A DNA stretch of 64,000 nt from Streptomyces albiflavescens (lineage in GTDB: Bacteria; Actinomycetota; Actinomycetes; Streptomycetales; Streptomycetaceae). Below, in pieces: positions 52,040-60,188 of the stretch. Position numbers and translations under genes: made by a program. Location of the stretch: positions 917,962 through 981,961 of the forward strand of contig NZ_BMMM01000001.1 in assembly GCF_014645835.1 (NCBI RefSeq), given 5' to 3'. A model generated the notes under the pieces. That model made no database searches. It was not told the origin of the DNA and saw nothing but the letters and a program-made list of their open reading frames with translations. The stretch's first letter is position 1. Each line of letters opens with the position of its first letter.

Positions 52040-52672
52040 ATGGAGCCGAGGGACGAGCGCCTGCGGACGCCGCGGGCCGCCGGTATGGCAGGGGCGGTGT
52101 TCGCCGTCCTGATGGCGGCGGCGATCGTACTGGTGCGGATCGCCATCCCCGCGGGGAACGCCGCCGACGCGAAGGTCGATCCGGGTGAGAGGTGGGCGGT
52201 GCGGGTGGCCCTGGAGATCCTCCCGTTCGCGGGAATCTTCTTCCTGTGGTTCATGGGCGCTCTGCGCGCGCAGGTCGGGGACGCCGAGGACAGATTCATC
52301 GCCACCGTGTTCCTGGGCAGTGGACTGGTCTTCGTCGCCACCACGTTCGGTGCCGGCGCCGCGGCGGGCACCGTACTGAATGAGGCTCAGCCCTCGGGCT
52401 TCGGCCGCCAGTTCGCGTACACGCTCATGACGACGTACGCGCTCCGCATGGCGGCCGTGTTCGTCTTCACCACCTCGACCATCGCGCACCGCCTCGGCGT
52501 TTTCCCCCGTCCGCTCGCCGTCCTCGGGTACCTCGCGGGCCTTGTGATGCTCATCTTCGGGTCCGGCCTGCCCTGGTCCGAGCTGGTCTTCCCGGCCTGG
52601 GCGCTGGTCGTCAGCATCCACATCCTGCGCGTCGGTCTCCGCGAGCCGCTCCCTTCCGCGGGTGCGCGGTGA
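52040..52672 (+). CDS. Membrane protein of unknown function
   Basis: A 210-residue protein with about six hydrophobic segments starting at ~residue 14 (AGMAGAVFAVLMAAAIVLVRIAI), small loops, and no catalytic motif that I recognise. It is probably an integral membrane protein of a streptomycete-specific family. The true start is ATG at 52040; the upstream open frame overlaps the DUF4326 gene in another frame. Confidence 0.8.
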   Translation: MEPRDERLRTPRAAGMAGAVFAVLMAAAIVLVRIAIPAGNAADAKVDPGERWAVRVALEILPFAGIFFLWFMGALRAQVGDAEDRFIATVFLGSGLVFVATTFGAGAAAGTVLNEAQPSGFGRQFAYTLMTTYALRMAAVFVFTTSTIAHRLGVFPRPLAVLGYLAGLVMLIFGSGLPWSELVFPAWALVVSIHILRVGLREPLPSAGAR

Positions 52673-52771
52673 GTTGCGCACCCGACGGGTGCCTCGGCGC
52701 GCGGCTTCGCACCCACTCGCGCATGCTGAGGAGGACGGAGCGAGAGGGGGCTACGGAAAGGCGGATCCTCG

Positions 52772-53005
52772 GTGAGGCTTGTCGTCGATCTCAACCGCTG
52801 CCAGGGATACGCGCAGTGCGCGTTCCTCGCTCCCGATGTGTTTGCCATGCATGGAGAAGAGTCGCTGCTCTACAACCCGCTGGCCGAGGAGGAGAGGCAC
52901 GAGGAAGTGGCGCGAGCCGTCGCCGCGTGCCCCGTCCAGGCCATCCTCGTGGAGGCGGATCCCTCGGCCGAGGCCCCCCGGACCCGACCGGGAGGCGACC
53001 GGTGA
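52772..53005 (+). CDS. Ferredoxin, [3Fe-4S]-type, P450 partner
   Basis: A 77-residue ferredoxin. Ligands Cys10, Cys16 and Cys53 (in ACPVQAI) are seen; the second position of the CxxXxxC loop is Tyr13 instead of Cys, which points to a [3Fe-4S] cluster, as in other P450 redox partners of actinobacteria. GTG start. Its stop overlaps the reductase start (GTGA), followed by the P450, so the three form one electron-transfer unit. Confidence 0.92.
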   Translation: MRLVVDLNRCQGYAQCAFLAPDVFAMHGEESLLYNPLAEEERHEEVARAVAACPVQAILVEADPSAEAPRTRPGGDR

Positions 53006-54396
53006 GCGGTGACGGATCTTTGGACCGGCTCAAGCGCGACGGGCGCATCGTCGTCGTCGGCGCCTCCCTGGCGGGGCTGCGGGGCGCGGAGACGTTGCGC
53101 GAGGAAGGGTTCACGGGCTCGCTCACGATGATCGGGGACGAGCCGTACGAGCCCTACGACCGCCCCCCGCTGTCCAAGCAGATCCTGCTGGGCAGGGCGA
53201 CAGCGGATCACACCCTCCTGCCCCGGCGCCGGGCGATCGACGCGGAGTGGCGCCTCGGAGTGCCGGCCACCGGTCTCGACATGGCGGCCAGGCGGGTTCG
53301 GCTGGGCGACGGCGACGAGGTGGAGTACGACCGGCTGCTCATCGCCACCGGTGTACGGGCCAGACCGTGGCCGAAGGAGGACGAGGCGGAGCTCGACGGA
53401 GTGTTCGTGCTGCGCACCCGCGACGACGCCTACGCGCTGGAGCGCTCGCTCGCGCAGAGCCCCCGCCGGGTCCTTGTGATCGGCGCGGGGTTCACCGGCT
53501 CGGAGATCGCCTCCGCCTGCCGGGAACGCGGTATCGCGGTCACCGTGGCCGAACGGGCCGCCGCACCCCTGGTCGGAGCGCTCGGCGGAGTCATCGGCGC
53601 GGTCGCGGCCGAGTTGCACCACGAGAACGGCGTCGATCTGCGCTGCGGCGTCATGGTGACCGGTCTCGAGGGCGACTCCACGGGACGCGTCCGCACCGCC
53701 CATTTCTCCGACGGGAACTCCGTCGAGGCGGACGTGGTGGTCGTCGCCCTCGGTGCCACGCGCAACACCGAATGGCTCGCCGGATCCGGGCTCGGCGCGG
53801 GCCCTCGTGGCATCGCCTGCGACGCCGGCTGCCGGGCCTTCGACATCCGGGGCATCGTGACCGACGACATTTACGTGGCCGGAGATGTCGCACGGTCCCC
53901 GCATCCGCTGTTCGGATACCAGTTCCTGTCCCTGGAGCACTGGGGGAACGCCGTTTCCCAGGCCGAGACCGCGGCGCACAACATGATGAGTGAAAGCGCG
54001 GACCGCCGCCCGCACATCTGGGTGCCCGCCTTCTGGTCCTCCCAGTTCGGTGTGAACATCAAGTCCGTCGGGGTGCCGACGATGGGGACGGAGATCGTCA
54101 TCGCTCAGGGCGCCCTCAACGAGCGCAGATTCACTGGCGTGTACGGGTATCAGGGACGCGTCATCGGGGCTGTCACCTTCGACCAGTCGAAGTGGCTGCA
54201 GTTCTACCAACAGCAGATCGAGACCACAGCGCCCTTCCCCCCGCCCTTCCCCACGGTGGACCGCCGCCTCGAGGGGCAGCACCCGAGGGACGCGGACTTC
54301 CCCGACCCGTCGGTGCCCACGCACGGCCCGACCGTCACCCTCAGCGGATATGCGCCGGACGACCGGCGGCTGACGTTCACCCCCGCTCGGCACTGA
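53002..54396 (+). CDS. FAD-dependent ferredoxin reductase-like oxidoreductase
   Basis: A 464-residue flavoprotein of the pyridine nucleotide-disulphide family. FAD loop VVVGASLAGLRGAETL (near residue 15), NAD(P) loop VLVIGAGFTGSEIASACRERG, the second FAD motif TDDIYVAGDVARSPHP. It would take electrons from NAD(P)H to the adjacent ferredoxin. It is longer by ~50 residues than minimal reductases, with a Pro-rich C-terminal tail (FPPPFPTVDRRL). The GTG start overlaps the ferredoxin stop, and the P450 begins 23 bases after its stop. Confidence 0.92.
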   Translation: MSGDGSLDRLKRDGRIVVVGASLAGLRGAETLREEGFTGSLTMIGDEPYEPYDRPPLSKQILLGRATADHTLLPRRRAIDAEWRLGVPATGLDMAARRVRLGDGDEVEYDRLLIATGVRARPWPKEDEAELDGVFVLRTRDDAYALERSLAQSPRRVLVIGAGFTGSEIASACRERGIAVTVAERAAAPLVGALGGVIGAVAAELHHENGVDLRCGVMVTGLEGDSTGRVRTAHFSDGNSVEADVVVVALGATRNTEWLAGSGLGAGPRGIACDAGCRAFDIRGIVTDDIYVAGDVARSPHPLFGYQFLSLEHWGNAVSQAETAAHNMMSESADRRPHIWVPAFWSSQFGVNIKSVGVPTMGTEIVIAQGALNERRFTGVYGYQGRVIGAVTFDQSKWLQFYQQQIETTAPFPPPFPTVDRRLEGQHPRDADFPDPSVPTHGPTVTLSGYAPDDRRLTFTPARH

Positions 54397-54419
54397 TCCG
54401 ACGCTCACGAGGACGCACC

Positions 54420-55655
54420 ATGACGCAAGCCATCCTGCGGGAGATTCTCGACTACGCCCACCGTGCCAATCCGTATCCGCTGTACGAGGAGCTCCGCAAG
54501 ACGCCGGTGCTCCACGAGGCGGACGGACCGTACGTCGTCAGCAAGTACTACGACATCCAGAGCCTGCTGCACGATCCGCGGGTCAGCTCCGATGCCCGCA
54601 ATCTCAAGTCGCCGGCGGCCGACCCGCTGGCCGCCGACGCACAGGAGGAGACGGCGCTGCCGCCGAGCTTCCTGCGGCTCGACCCTCCGGAGCACGACCG
54701 GCTGCGGCGTATGACGAACCGGCCCTTCGGGCCGCCGCACTCCCCTCGACGTGTCTACGACATGCACGGCGAGCTGAAGGACATCGTCTCCGGGCTCATC
54801 GACGGGATCGACAACCCGGATCGGATCGACCTGGTCGACCAGGTGTCCTATCCCTTCCCCGTGACGGTGATCTGCCGGGTGCTGGGGGTGCCGCGCGAGG
54901 ACGAGTCGCGGTTCCACACCTGGGCGGACACCATCGCCGCCGGCCTGGATCCCGCCCCGGACGCCGATCGCGAGGAGCGCGACAAGATCGTGCACAACGC
55001 CCGCACGGAACTCGGCATGTATCTGGCCGGGCTCATCGAGGAACGCCGCAAGAAGCCCGGCGACGACATGCTGTCGGAGCTGGCCTCCTCGCACGGGCCG
55101 GACGGCGCCATGACGACGATGGAAGTCCTGAGCACGGCGGCACTCCTGCTGATCGCCGGTCACGAGACGACGGTCAACCTCATCACCAACGGCATGCTGA
55201 CCCTGCTGCGCAACCCCGACGTCCTGGGGCGGCTGCGCGAGGACCCCAAACTGTCCGTCCCGATCGTCGAGGAGTTGCTCCGTTTCGAGCCACCCGTGCA
55301 GTTGGTGCCGCAGCGCACCACGCTCGCCGACATCGAGGTCCGCGGAGTCACCATCCCCAAGGGCGCGTCCCTGTGGCTGGTGCTGGCATCGGGCAACCGC
55401 GACCCCGACCGCTTCGATCACCCGGACCGGTTCGACCCGGAACGCGGGGACATCCAGCACCTGGGCTTCGGCAGCGGCATCCACAGCTGCTTCGGCGCCC
55501 CCCTGGCCCGGCTGGAGGCACAGCTCGCGCTGAGCGAGCTGGCCCGCAGACTGGAGAACCCGCGGCTGCTGGAGGACCCGCCGCCCTACCGGCAAAACGC
55601 GGTGCTTCGCGGTCCGCGCCACCTCCCGATCGCCTGCGACGGCATCCGTCCTTAG
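54420..55655 (+). CDS. Cytochrome P450 with adjacent redox partners
   Basis: A 411-residue class I P450. I-helix motif AGHETTVNLI carries the acid-alcohol pair, ExxR in EELLRFEPP, and heme Cys in GFGSGIHSCFGAPLARLE. It is the third gene of ferredoxin-reductase-P450, a self-contained set. Its own family and substrate cannot be named; it resembles the CYP105/107-type soluble bacterial enzymes. It has the usual length. No biosynthetic core enzyme is adjacent, so a catabolic or detoxifying role is as likely as a biosynthetic one. Confidence 0.94.
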   Translation: MTQAILREILDYAHRANPYPLYEELRKTPVLHEADGPYVVSKYYDIQSLLHDPRVSSDARNLKSPAADPLAADAQEETALPPSFLRLDPPEHDRLRRMTNRPFGPPHSPRRVYDMHGELKDIVSGLIDGIDNPDRIDLVDQVSYPFPVTVICRVLGVPREDESRFHTWADTIAAGLDPAPDADREERDKIVHNARTELGMYLAGLIEERRKKPGDDMLSELASSHGPDGAMTTMEVLSTAALLLIAGHETTVNLITNGMLTLLRNPDVLGRLREDPKLSVPIVEELLRFEPPVQLVPQRTTLADIEVRGVTIPKGASLWLVLASGNRDPDRFDHPDRFDPERGDIQHLGFGSGIHSCFGAPLARLEAQLALSELARRLENPRLLEDPPPYRQNAVLRGPRHLPIACDGIRP

Positions 55656-55721
55656 AGCTTCATCAGACTGGCCGCGGGGCTCTGAACTGTGTGGACGTAC
55701 GGAGCCCCACCGGACGCCGGG

Positions 55722-55736
55722 TAAACTCCCTACACG
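55722..55736 (+). promoter_or_regulatory. Probable leaderless promoter of purB
   Basis: TAAACT (55722-55727) matches the TAnnnT -10 consensus and ends 8 bases before the GTG start. No ribosome-binding site is seen in the bases before GTG. A start of transcription at or beside the GTG is expected, giving a leaderless message. Confidence 0.5.
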
Positions 55737-57178
55737 TGACTGCCGCGCCCGCAAAGCCCCGTATCCCCAACGTCCTCGCCGGACGCTACGCCTCCGCCGA
55801 GCTCGCCACGCTCTGGTCCCCCGAGCAGAAGGTGAAGCTGGAGCGTCAGCTCTGGCTCGCCGTACTGCGGGCCCAGAAGGACCTCGGGATCGAGGTGCCG
55901 GACGCCGCCATCGCCGACTACGAGCGCGTCCTCGACCAGGTCGACCTCGCCTCGATCGCCGAGCGCGAGAAGGTCACGCGGCACGACGTGAAGGCGCGGA
56001 TCGAGGAGTTCAACGACCTCGCCGGGCACGAGCACGTACACAAGGGCATGACGTCCCGGGACCTCACCGAGAACGTCGAGCAGCTGCAGATCCGGCTCTC
56101 GCTGGAGCTGATGCGTGACCGCACGGTCGCCGTCCTGGCCCGCCTCGGCAAGCTCGCGGGTGAGTACGCCGAGCTGGTCATGGCCGGTCGCTCGCACAAC
56201 GTGGCCGCCCAGGCCACCACCCTCGGCAAGCGCTTCGCGACCGCCGCCGACGAGCTGCTCGTGGCGTCTGGAAGGGTCGAGGAGCTCCTTGCCCGCTACC
56301 CGCTGCGCGGCATCAAGGGCCCGGTCGGCACGGCGCAGGACATGCTCGATCTGCTCGGTGGGGACGCGGCGAAGCTCGCGGACCTGGAGCAGCGCATCGC
56401 CCAGCACCTCGGCTTCTCCCAGGCCTTCACCTCCGTCGGCCAGGTCTACCCGCGCTCTCTCGACTACGAGGTCGTCACCGCACTGGTGCAGCTGGCGGCC
56501 GCCCCGTCCTCGCTCGCCAAGACGATCCGGCTGATGGCCGGGCACGAGCTGGTCACCGAAGGCTTCAAGCCCGGCCAGGTCGGCTCGTCCGCGATGCCGC
56601 ACAAGATGAACACCCGCTCCTGCGAGCGCGTCAACGGCCTCATGGTCATCCTGCGCGGCTACGCGTCGATGACCGGCGAGCTGGCGGGCGACCAGTGGAA
56701 CGAGGGCGATGTGTCGTGCTCGGTCGTACGCCGAGTCGCGCTGCCCGACGCGTTCTTCGCGCTGGACGGCCTGCTGGAGACCTTCCTCACCGTCCTCGAC
56801 GAATTCGGTGCCTTCCCGGCCGTCGTCGCGCGTGAGCTGGACCGCTACCTGCCGTTCCTCGCGACGACCAAGGTCCTGATGGGCGCGGTGCGCGCGGGCG
56901 TCGGCCGCGAGGTCGCGCACGAGGCCATCAAGGAGAACGCCGTCGCCTCCGCACTCGCCATGCGTGAGCAGGGCGCCGAGCGCAACGAACTGCTCGACAA
57001 GCTCGCAGCGGACGAGCGCATCCCGCTGGACCGCGCCCAGCTCGACGAGCTGATGGCCGACAAGCTGTCGTTCACGGGTGCCGCTGCCGACCAGGTCGCC
57101 GCCGTCGTCGGCCGTGTCGAGGAAGTCGTGAAGCAGCACCCGGAGGCCGCGGGCTACACGCCGGGTGCGATCCTCTGA
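55736..57178 (+). CDS. purB: Adenylosuccinate lyase
   Basis: A 480-residue fumarase/aspartase-superfamily lyase of purine synthesis, releasing fumarate from SAICAR and adenylosuccinate. Seen: KPRIPNVLAGRYASAELATLWSPEQKV, EEFNDLAGHEHVHKGMTSRDLTENVE (catalytic His), GRSHNVAAQ with the second His and GSSAMPHKMNTRSCERV, the fumarate lyase signature with flexible catalytic Ser. The GTG start gives the normal N-terminus; no ribosome site is seen. The stop overlaps the remains of a mug gene. Confidence 0.96.
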   Translation: MTAAPAKPRIPNVLAGRYASAELATLWSPEQKVKLERQLWLAVLRAQKDLGIEVPDAAIADYERVLDQVDLASIAEREKVTRHDVKARIEEFNDLAGHEHVHKGMTSRDLTENVEQLQIRLSLELMRDRTVAVLARLGKLAGEYAELVMAGRSHNVAAQATTLGKRFATAADELLVASGRVEELLARYPLRGIKGPVGTAQDMLDLLGGDAAKLADLEQRIAQHLGFSQAFTSVGQVYPRSLDYEVVTALVQLAAAPSSLAKTIRLMAGHELVTEGFKPGQVGSSAMPHKMNTRSCERVNGLMVILRGYASMTGELAGDQWNEGDVSCSVVRRVALPDAFFALDGLLETFLTVLDEFGAFPAVVARELDRYLPFLATTKVLMGAVRAGVGREVAHEAIKENAVASALAMREQGAERNELLDKLAADERIPLDRAQLDELMADKLSFTGAAADQVAAVVGRVEEVVKQHPEAAGYTPGAIL

Positions 57179-57300
57179 CGCGGCTCACCCCCGCGGACCT
57201 GGAGGCCGCCCGCGACCGGCTCGTGCCGGATGTCGTCGCGGACGGCCTCCACGTTCTGTTCTGCGGGCTGAATCTCTGGAAAATGCCAACGCTCCGCTGA
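57175..57300 (+). pseudogene. mug: Mismatch-specific DNA glycosylase (Mug), N-terminal remnant
   Basis: The frame right after purB encodes LTPADLEAARDRLVPDVVADGLHVLFCGLN, which matches the start of Mug/UDG-type glycosylases, including the beginning of the FCGxNPG active-site motif. It breaks off at FCGLN and runs into WKMPTLR-stop, so the rest of the ~180-residue protein is lost. The original start codon is unclear (CTG at 57175 overlaps the purB stop). The break joins directly to a fragment of an unrelated regulator. Confidence 0.72.
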
Positions 57301-57350
57301 GTGACAGAAGCACGAAGAGGCCCCGCCCATCCGCCACGGGGGAGGCAGAC

Positions 57351-58118
57351 TTGCCCAACTCGAAGGTTTCGAAGCTGGAGTTGGGCAAGCAGACTGCCAG
57401 CCCGGACGACCTGTACCAGTGGGCGGCGGCATGCGGCCGGCCCGACTCGTGCGAGGAGCTGCGCGCCCCGCTGGCAGGCTCGAGCCGCACATCCGCTCCT
57501 GGCGGCGGCAGCTCGTCGGCGGGCACAAGCCCGTGCAGGACGCCCACAGGCAGCGCGGCACGCGTGGCACGGACGCCCACAACGAGGCGCAGGCCAACTC
57601 GAAGGTGTTGCGGGCATGGGAGTCCTCGTGGATCGTCGGCGTCCTCCAGACGCCCGACCATGCACGCGCCGTGCTCACCCGCTCCGCCGAACCGCACAGG
57701 TCTCCGCGGGGCATCGAGGAGGCGGTACGGGCCCGCATGAAGCGCCAGGAGCTGCTCTACAACGGGGCAGGCGCTACCGCATCCTCCTGTGGGAGCCGGT
57801 GTAGCGCTCGCTGGTCTGCCCGCCCTCGGTGCTCGCCGTCCAGCTCGACCGCCTCACGGCGTCATCGGCATGGACACCGTGGAGCTGGGGATCGTGCCGC
57901 TCACTGCGTCGCTCAAGGTTCCGCCCGGCCTGGGCTTCTGGATCTACGACGACCGCCAGGTGGTCACCGAGACCTGGCACGCGGAGCTGTGGCTCGACGA
58001 CTCCGACTCGATCGCCCTCTACCTGCGGACCTGGAAGACGCTCCAGGAGTCCACGGTGTACGGAGCCGACGCCCACAACGTGATCAACGCGGCGCGGCGT
58101 GCGCTGAACCTACGCTGA
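57351..58118 (+). pseudogene. XRE/DUF5753 regulator, frameshifted remnant
   Basis: Pieces of one protein lie in three frames in the right order: a helix-turn-helix tail (SKVSKLELGKQTASPDDLYQWAAACG, from 57351); then EPHIRSWRRQLVGGHKPVQ and WIVGVLQTPDHARAVLTRSAEP (from ~57480, second frame); RYRILLWEPV (57770-57800, third frame, ending in a stop); and MDTVELGIVPLTASLKVPPGLGFWIYDD to NAARRALNLR (57870-58118, first frame). Together they restore the DUF5753 core. At least three frameshifts or stops show decay. The N-terminal part of the HTH is missing where it joins the mug remnant. Confidence 0.8.
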
Positions 58119-58460
58119 GTATCGGCATCGTGATCTGCCGAGGAAGGGCCCACGACTGCTTCGCTGCCCCTCGGCCACGAGCTGCTTCGCCGCGGCCAAG
58201 ATGCAGTCGCGCGGCACCACGACCACCGTCTCGTCGTCACCGACGGACGCGCCCTGCTCCTTCAGCCGGACCAGCAGCTCGGTGCCCGAATCGAGGCTGA
58301 GCCCGAGAAAGGTGAGCTTCCCGATCACGGGGAAGTCCCCGTCGTCCAGCTCGATGACGTCCGGGCAGTTGTTGTAGCCGGCCCACCCGCGCTCGGCAGG
58401 CGTCGATCCCGATGCGGCGCACGATGCTCCTTGCAGTGGCAGGATCGGTGCTATGGGCAC
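58110..58460 (-). CDS. Hypothetical protein, possibly degraded
   Basis: The open frame contains a credible protein stretch, CPDVIELDDGDFPVIGKLTFLGLSL to ETVVVVPRDCILAAAKQLV, with strong codon bias, similar to small partners of DUF5753 regulators. No ATG or GTG lies between this core and a GTG at 58460 that overlaps the divergent gene, so the natural start may have been lost by a frameshift. It overlaps the pseudogene end by 9 bases. Function unknown. Confidence 0.45.
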   Translation of the reverse strand: MPIAPILPLQGASCAASGSTPAERGWAGYNNCPDVIELDDGDFPVIGKLTFLGLSLDSGTELLVRLKEQGASVGDDETVVVVPRDCILAAAKQLVAEGQRSSRGPFLGRSRCRYSA

Positions 58461-58902
58461 CGAGACGGACTGGGTGTACCGGGTGTTCGAGCCGCACGGC
58501 TCGCAGGGATGGCGCCCCTACGGCAGCGACCCCGAACGGTGGCGGGGCACGATCACCGCCGACGATTCGAGCGAGGGCCCCCAGTACGCCCTCTCACTCG
58601 TCCTCGTCGACCTGATGACCGAGTGGAAGACGCGCGGCCTTCACCGGGCGAAGCACGTGCGGGTCTGCCTCTGGCGCGACGAGGAGGGCGACGAGGCAGA
58701 CGCCGACGCCATCGTGGAGCTCCGGCCGAGCCTCCACGCCGAGTTACCGAGGGGGTGTCCGATTCGCCTTGTCTATGCCGATCCTGCGCCGGGCGTGTCG
58801 GAGGGGTCCGGCCTACCCGCCGGTGAGGAAGGGGCGTATACACCGACGGGTAACCCCATACCCCCTGGTCGGGGGCGGGGAGGGTTTCGTCACGGTCCGT
58901 GA
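58453..58902 (+). CDS. Hypothetical protein with a TTA codon
   Basis: A 149-residue protein beginning MGTETDWVYRVFEPHGSQGWRPYG; the first ~110 residues look like a real soluble domain, then a Gly/Pro-rich end that may be a run-on after loss of the natural stop. Leu98 is encoded by TTA (58744-58746), rare in this genome and a sign of late expression or recent acquisition. No family recognised. It overlaps the minus-strand fragment by 8 bases. Confidence 0.55.
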   Translation: MGTETDWVYRVFEPHGSQGWRPYGSDPERWRGTITADDSSEGPQYALSLVLVDLMTEWKTRGLHRAKHVRVCLWRDEEGDEADADAIVELRPSLHAELPRGCPIRLVYADPAPGVSEGSGLPAGEEGAYTPTGNPIPPGRGRGGFRHGP

Positions 58903-59284
58903 CCGTCGGGTTCGGAGAGGGAGGGGGCGGAAAATTTTTGCGAAGGCAGGCCGCCTGACGCTTCCGAGGGGACCCATGATCGCGACCCGCGTACGCCCTG
59001 CCGCTCCCCCGCCCGTACGGTGCAGCGCCCCCGTCGGCGTGCCTGCCGCGTACCGTCCACGCTACGCGGCCGCGACCTGCGGCGATACGGCATACGTGCA
59101 GCTCAGCGGGTGCGGTGGGGGCGGGTGCGGTGGGGGCGTGCGTTGCCTGCACAGTGGTGGTGGTGGCGCGCGCGACCGACCGGGTCGCCACCATGGAGCG
59201 CTTCGAGCACTACGTCTCCATGACCGTGCACGGGAATCGAGTCGGGCCGGTGCAGCTGCGCGGACCGTACGTCGACGCCGTCTT
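58903..59284. other. Region with no clear gene
   Basis: Includes a palindrome TCACGG-T-CCGTGA (58890-58902), a G/A-rich stretch (58915-58940) and short GTG/ATG frames such as 59193-59306 (37 codons, MERFEHYVSMTVHGN), which may be a remnant but has no family I know. I see no intact gene. Confidence 0.45.
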
Positions 59285-60082
59285 CGCCGCTCAGGCCCGA
59301 CCCTGACGGCCCTGGTCGTCGACATCGTCGCGACGGTCCGCCAGTGCCGCGGACCGGACGAGGTGATCGCTCTGCCCGAGCGCCCCGAACTCGCCCACAG
59401 CCTGCGGCTGTTCGCCGCTGCGGTCGCGCTCGACCTGGTCTACGTCGCGGGGACCGCGACCGCCGTACTGGCCGCCTCCCAGCGCGAGCACGGCCTCGAT
59501 GTCCTGGCCGCGCTCGGTTCGGTCGCCAGCAGCAGCGCCCTGGTCGCCGGCTACGGTCTCGCAAGGCCGGCGCTCACCGCCCGCGCAGCCGAGCGCCGCG
59601 ACCACCAGGCCCTGCTCCCCCTGCGGGAAGCCGTCACGGTCACCAGGCAGCCCGGCCCTCGATATGCGACTCGGTGGAACAGCCGGTACGCCCTCACCGA
59701 CCTCGTGGTCGAAATCCTCGACGACATCCGGGTACTGCACCCCTGGACGAGCGCTGCCGCCGACGAGCCCGTCAGCGCCAGGCTGAAGCAGCACCAGGCG
59801 GAACGTGTCGACGTCGACGCCCTCACGGCGGCGGCCGCCGTGCGGCACGCGCGGCGGCTGCGGGACGGCGCGGAAGTGCAGGACCAGCCGCCGCAGCACC
59901 AGCCCAGTCCGTCGGCGCTCGCCTGGGACGGCGTACCGGCAACCCGCCAGCGGGCCCACCTGATCCCGGTAGCCGGCTATCCGAACCATCCCGTGGTGAC
60001 CGCCGCCCTGGACCACCTCGCCTCCACTTCAGCCCAACTTGCCGCGCAGGAAGCGACTTCGGACCGCACACGGGCTCGGTAG
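59285..60082 (+). pseudogene. MAB_1171c-like membrane protein, 5'-truncated
   Basis: About 265 residues in a good coding frame, with two hydrophobic helices (LRLFAAAVALDLVYVAGTATAVLAA and VLAALGSVASSSALVAGYGLA), then a soluble part with LLPLREAVTV, ALTDLVVEILDDIRVL and ending in DHLA. This resembles the last helices and DUF6545-type tail of MAB_1171c family proteins, which start with about seven helices. No ATG/GTG or coding frame precedes it, so the front half is missing. In other streptomycetes this family sits by a P450 and an HTH gene, as here. The match is from memory and moderate. Confidence 0.5.
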
Positions 60083-60188
60083 CCCCGAAAAGCGGGTTAC
60101 ACGTGGCCAACGCCACGCACCGGACGGGATTGCCCACTGAAACGCCACGGGAATTGATCACGGTGCCATCTCCGTGAAGGGATTGACC

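Noticed and set aside
58110..58902. The divergent hypothetical pair as a new toxin-antitoxin system
   Set aside because: The minus-strand frame lacks a usable start and neither protein shows a toxin or DNA-binding fold.
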